Source of the DNA: JAFLBI01 sp964616465
GTDB taxonomy: Bacteria; Bacteroidota; Bacteroidia; Chitinophagales; Chitinophagaceae
DNA length: 64,000 nt
NCBI GenBank assembly: GCA_964616465.1
Contig: CAZTTO010000011.1
Span: forward strand, 60,208-124,207
Direction of reading: 5' to 3'
The position numbers and the translations under genes were made by a program. Positions 62,905-64,000 of the stretch are shown here, one piece after another; the first letter of the stretch is position 1, and the number at the start of each line of letters is the position of its first letter. The notes under the pieces are model-generated. The model was given only the letters and a program-made list of their open reading frames with translations, did no database searches and was not told the origin of the DNA.

Positions 62905-63159
62905 TTATTCGTAAATATCTTTTCTGTGTCCAAGCTCAATAACATCCACCAAAAGCACATCATCAAAAATATCGTAGATAATGCGGTAGTCCGCCACACG
63001 AATACGGTAACCGTCTCTGCCTTTTAGTTTTTTGTAGCCTTTGGGTCTTGGATTATCGGCAAGGCTGTAAATGACTTCTTTGATATTGGAATAATATGGC
63101 TCGTTGATTTTCTCAAGAGCTTTAATGGCTCGTTTCTTTAAGGTTACTTTATAAGCCAT
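62905..63159 (-). CDS. RelE/ParE-family toxin
   Basis: 84 residues with the RelE fold: an N-terminal helix pair (AYKVTLKKRAIKALEKINEP), then the strand core (YKKLKGRDGYRIRVADYRII) and the C-terminal LLVDVIELGHRKDIYE. Basic and aromatic residues at the end fit mRNA cleavage on the ribosome. The start overlaps the antitoxin stop by one base, as is usual in such pairs. Confidence 0.92.
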   Translation of the reverse strand: MAYKVTLKKRAIKALEKINEPYYSNIKEVIYSLADNPRPKGYKKLKGRDGYRIRVADYRIIYDIFDDVLLVDVIELGHRKDIYE

Positions 63160-63368
63160 TACTTCGCTTTGCGTTTAGCTTCAATCATTTTAAAAGCGTC
63201 ATCAATAGGAATAGAAGGCTCATTAGATTTTTTAGCTTCATCATAAAGCTTTATATCTTCCAACTCTTCCAGTTCTTCCATAATGGCTCTAAAGTCCTTC
63301 ATAGGAAGTACCACAGATATTTTTTTACCTGCGCTGTCGGTGATGTATTGCGGATGTACTGTAAGCAT
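63159..63368 (-). CDS. Antitoxin of the RelE-type pair
   Basis: 69 residues. The N-terminal part (QYITDSAGKKISVVLPMKDF) resembles the Phd/RelB-type DNA-binding strand region and the rest is a charged helix (EELEELEDIKLYDEAKKS) for toxin binding. It precedes the toxin, giving the normal antitoxin-first order on the minus strand, and is expected to repress its own promoter. Confidence 0.87.
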   Translation of the reverse strand: MLTVHPQYITDSAGKKISVVLPMKDFRAIMEELEELEDIKLYDEAKKSNEPSIPIDDAFKMIEAKRKAK

Positions 63369-63414
63369 ATCTAAATTATTTTACTGCGATGTTTTGCTCA
63401 AAGAAAGTCTGAAA

Positions 63415-63747
63415 CTAGTTTTTAGTAAGCATACCGTCAATAATGCGATACACTGCATTTTTATCTTCATCATCCAGTTGTGAAATCAACTGAATTTTTT
63501 CGGTAGCAGCTTTATCTTCCACTTTTATGGGAGTAGGTTTTTTGCTGTCTTCATAGTGTATAATCTCATCTACCGTCATTCCGAATAGTGGGGCGATTTT
63601 ATCTAAGGCTTCTATAGAAATATCCCTTTGACCACTTTCTATTTTAGAGTAGTTAGAAGCCTGCATATTAGCAGTAAAAGCAACTTCTTTCTGCATCAAG
63701 CCTTTTTGTTCCCCAATTTTTTTTATGCTTTTGCCAATGCTTGCCAT
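63415..63747 (-). CDS. XRE-family helix-turn-helix regulator
   Basis: 110 residues. The HTH domain (~5-62) has KIGEQKGLMQKEVAFTANMQ and ASNYSKIESGQRDISIEALD, then MTVDEIIHYED. A charged linker and a short C-terminal helix follow (ISQLDDEDKNAVYRIIDGML), as in small mobile-element regulators. It lies ~50 bases upstream of the toxin-antitoxin pair on the same strand and may control it or the island. Confidence 0.88.
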   Translation of the reverse strand: MASIGKSIKKIGEQKGLMQKEVAFTANMQASNYSKIESGQRDISIEALDKIAPLFGMTVDEIIHYEDSKKPTPIKVEDKAATEKIQLISQLDDEDKNAVYRIIDGMLTKN

Positions 63748-63881
63748 ATTACTACGCTTTATGAATTAACAAGGCAAAGATAGTCAAATAGCAAAATTCA
63801 GGTAATCAAAATATGAATAAGGAAAATTATACCTTCCTAATTGGTAATTTATTTTTATCAAAATAGTAAAAAAAATTTATC

Positions 63882-64000
63882 GATATAAAAGACATCAAAA
63901 GTACGCTAACGATAGCAGAAGTAGTAAAACATAACTTGCTAAAAGCAGATAAGCATACAGGTTGGCAAGATTATGACTACGATGTGGATGGCAATATGGT
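63882..64000 (+). pseudogene. N-terminal remnant resembling a mobile-element CHC2-type primase
   Basis: The frame (DIKDIKSTLTIAEVVKHNLL then KADKH) is open to the window edge but has no ATG; an ATC stands where one would be expected. As I recall them, Bacteroidota mobile-element primases begin very similarly (LT...VL.HY.LKPDK) and continue into a CPFH zinc finger; here the reading turns into TGWQDYDYDVDGN instead. It is therefore probably a broken or chimeric remnant. The frame runs out of the window, so its nature is uncertain. Confidence 0.35.

Overview
The window looks like the chromosome of a Bacteroidota bacterium, most likely a freshwater or soil member of the Chitinophagaceae. This rests on several things seen in the sequence. 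There are type IX secretion genes (porU, porV) together with three very large secreted proteins ending in the T9SS sorting domain. There are TAnnTTTG-type promoters and no clear Shine-Dalgarno sites. Lineage-typical families such as DUF4783 and a SUI1-type protein are present, and base composition is AT-rich. The genus-level assignment is inference.

Layout. 1-15.1 kb: three giant T9SS cell-surface proteins on the minus strand. They share a C-terminal module of about 550 residues but have different N-terminal domains; two of them share a 1161-bp segment that appears identical. 15.4-18.2 kb: a light-harvesting cluster of a proton-pumping rhodopsin with a carotenoid-antenna fenestration glycine, lycopene cyclase (crtY) and a Blh-type beta-carotene dioxygenase. 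A strong terminator lies between the rhodopsin and the two enzymes. 18.4-26.4 kb: minus-strand housekeeping genes (lytic transglycosylase, gatA, tatA, rplS, rny, zapA with a coiled-coil partner, pheT). 26.38-26.77 kb: a gene-free gap with clustered DnaA-box-like sites, where transcription switches from wholly leftward to mostly rightward. It is a candidate replication origin next to dnaB. 26.8-35.1 kb: dnaB, a lipase-like hydrolase, rsmE, an L,D-transpeptidase lipoprotein, a GNAT-like protein and dnaX. 35.1-50.4 kb: mixed housekeeping (SUI1 factor, a RAYT transposase with its REP palindromes, nadC, gpmI, a heme-binding protein with a TonB receptor, engB, a GbsR-type regulator, a histone-H1-like protein, a phosphoesterase/PQQ-propeller protein, a pyruvate dehydrogenase E2-type protein). 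50.6-55.7 kb: porU, porV, ispF. 55.7-61.4 kb: an argD-type aminotransferase whose 5' end and upstream region are duplicated around a 1-kb insert with an orphan outer-membrane gene, then an aldehyde dehydrogenase and a D-amino-acid-type oxidoreductase. 61.5-64 kb: tRNA-Ser(GGA) followed by island-like material: Fic protein, RelE-type toxin-antitoxin pair, XRE regulator and decayed fragments, including what looks like the start of a mobile-element CHC2 primase.

How it works together. PorU and PorV are components of the machinery that would export and process the three giant surface proteins. CrtY and Blh make the retinal the rhodopsin needs. The most unusual points are the sharply bounded identical 3' modules of the surface genes (recent gene conversion or duplication, with a possible antigen or adhesin diversification role), the rhodopsin-terminator-crtY-blh arrangement, the candidate oriC, the RAYT/REP set with compensatory stem changes, and several promoters placed so close to the start codon that the mRNAs should be leaderless.
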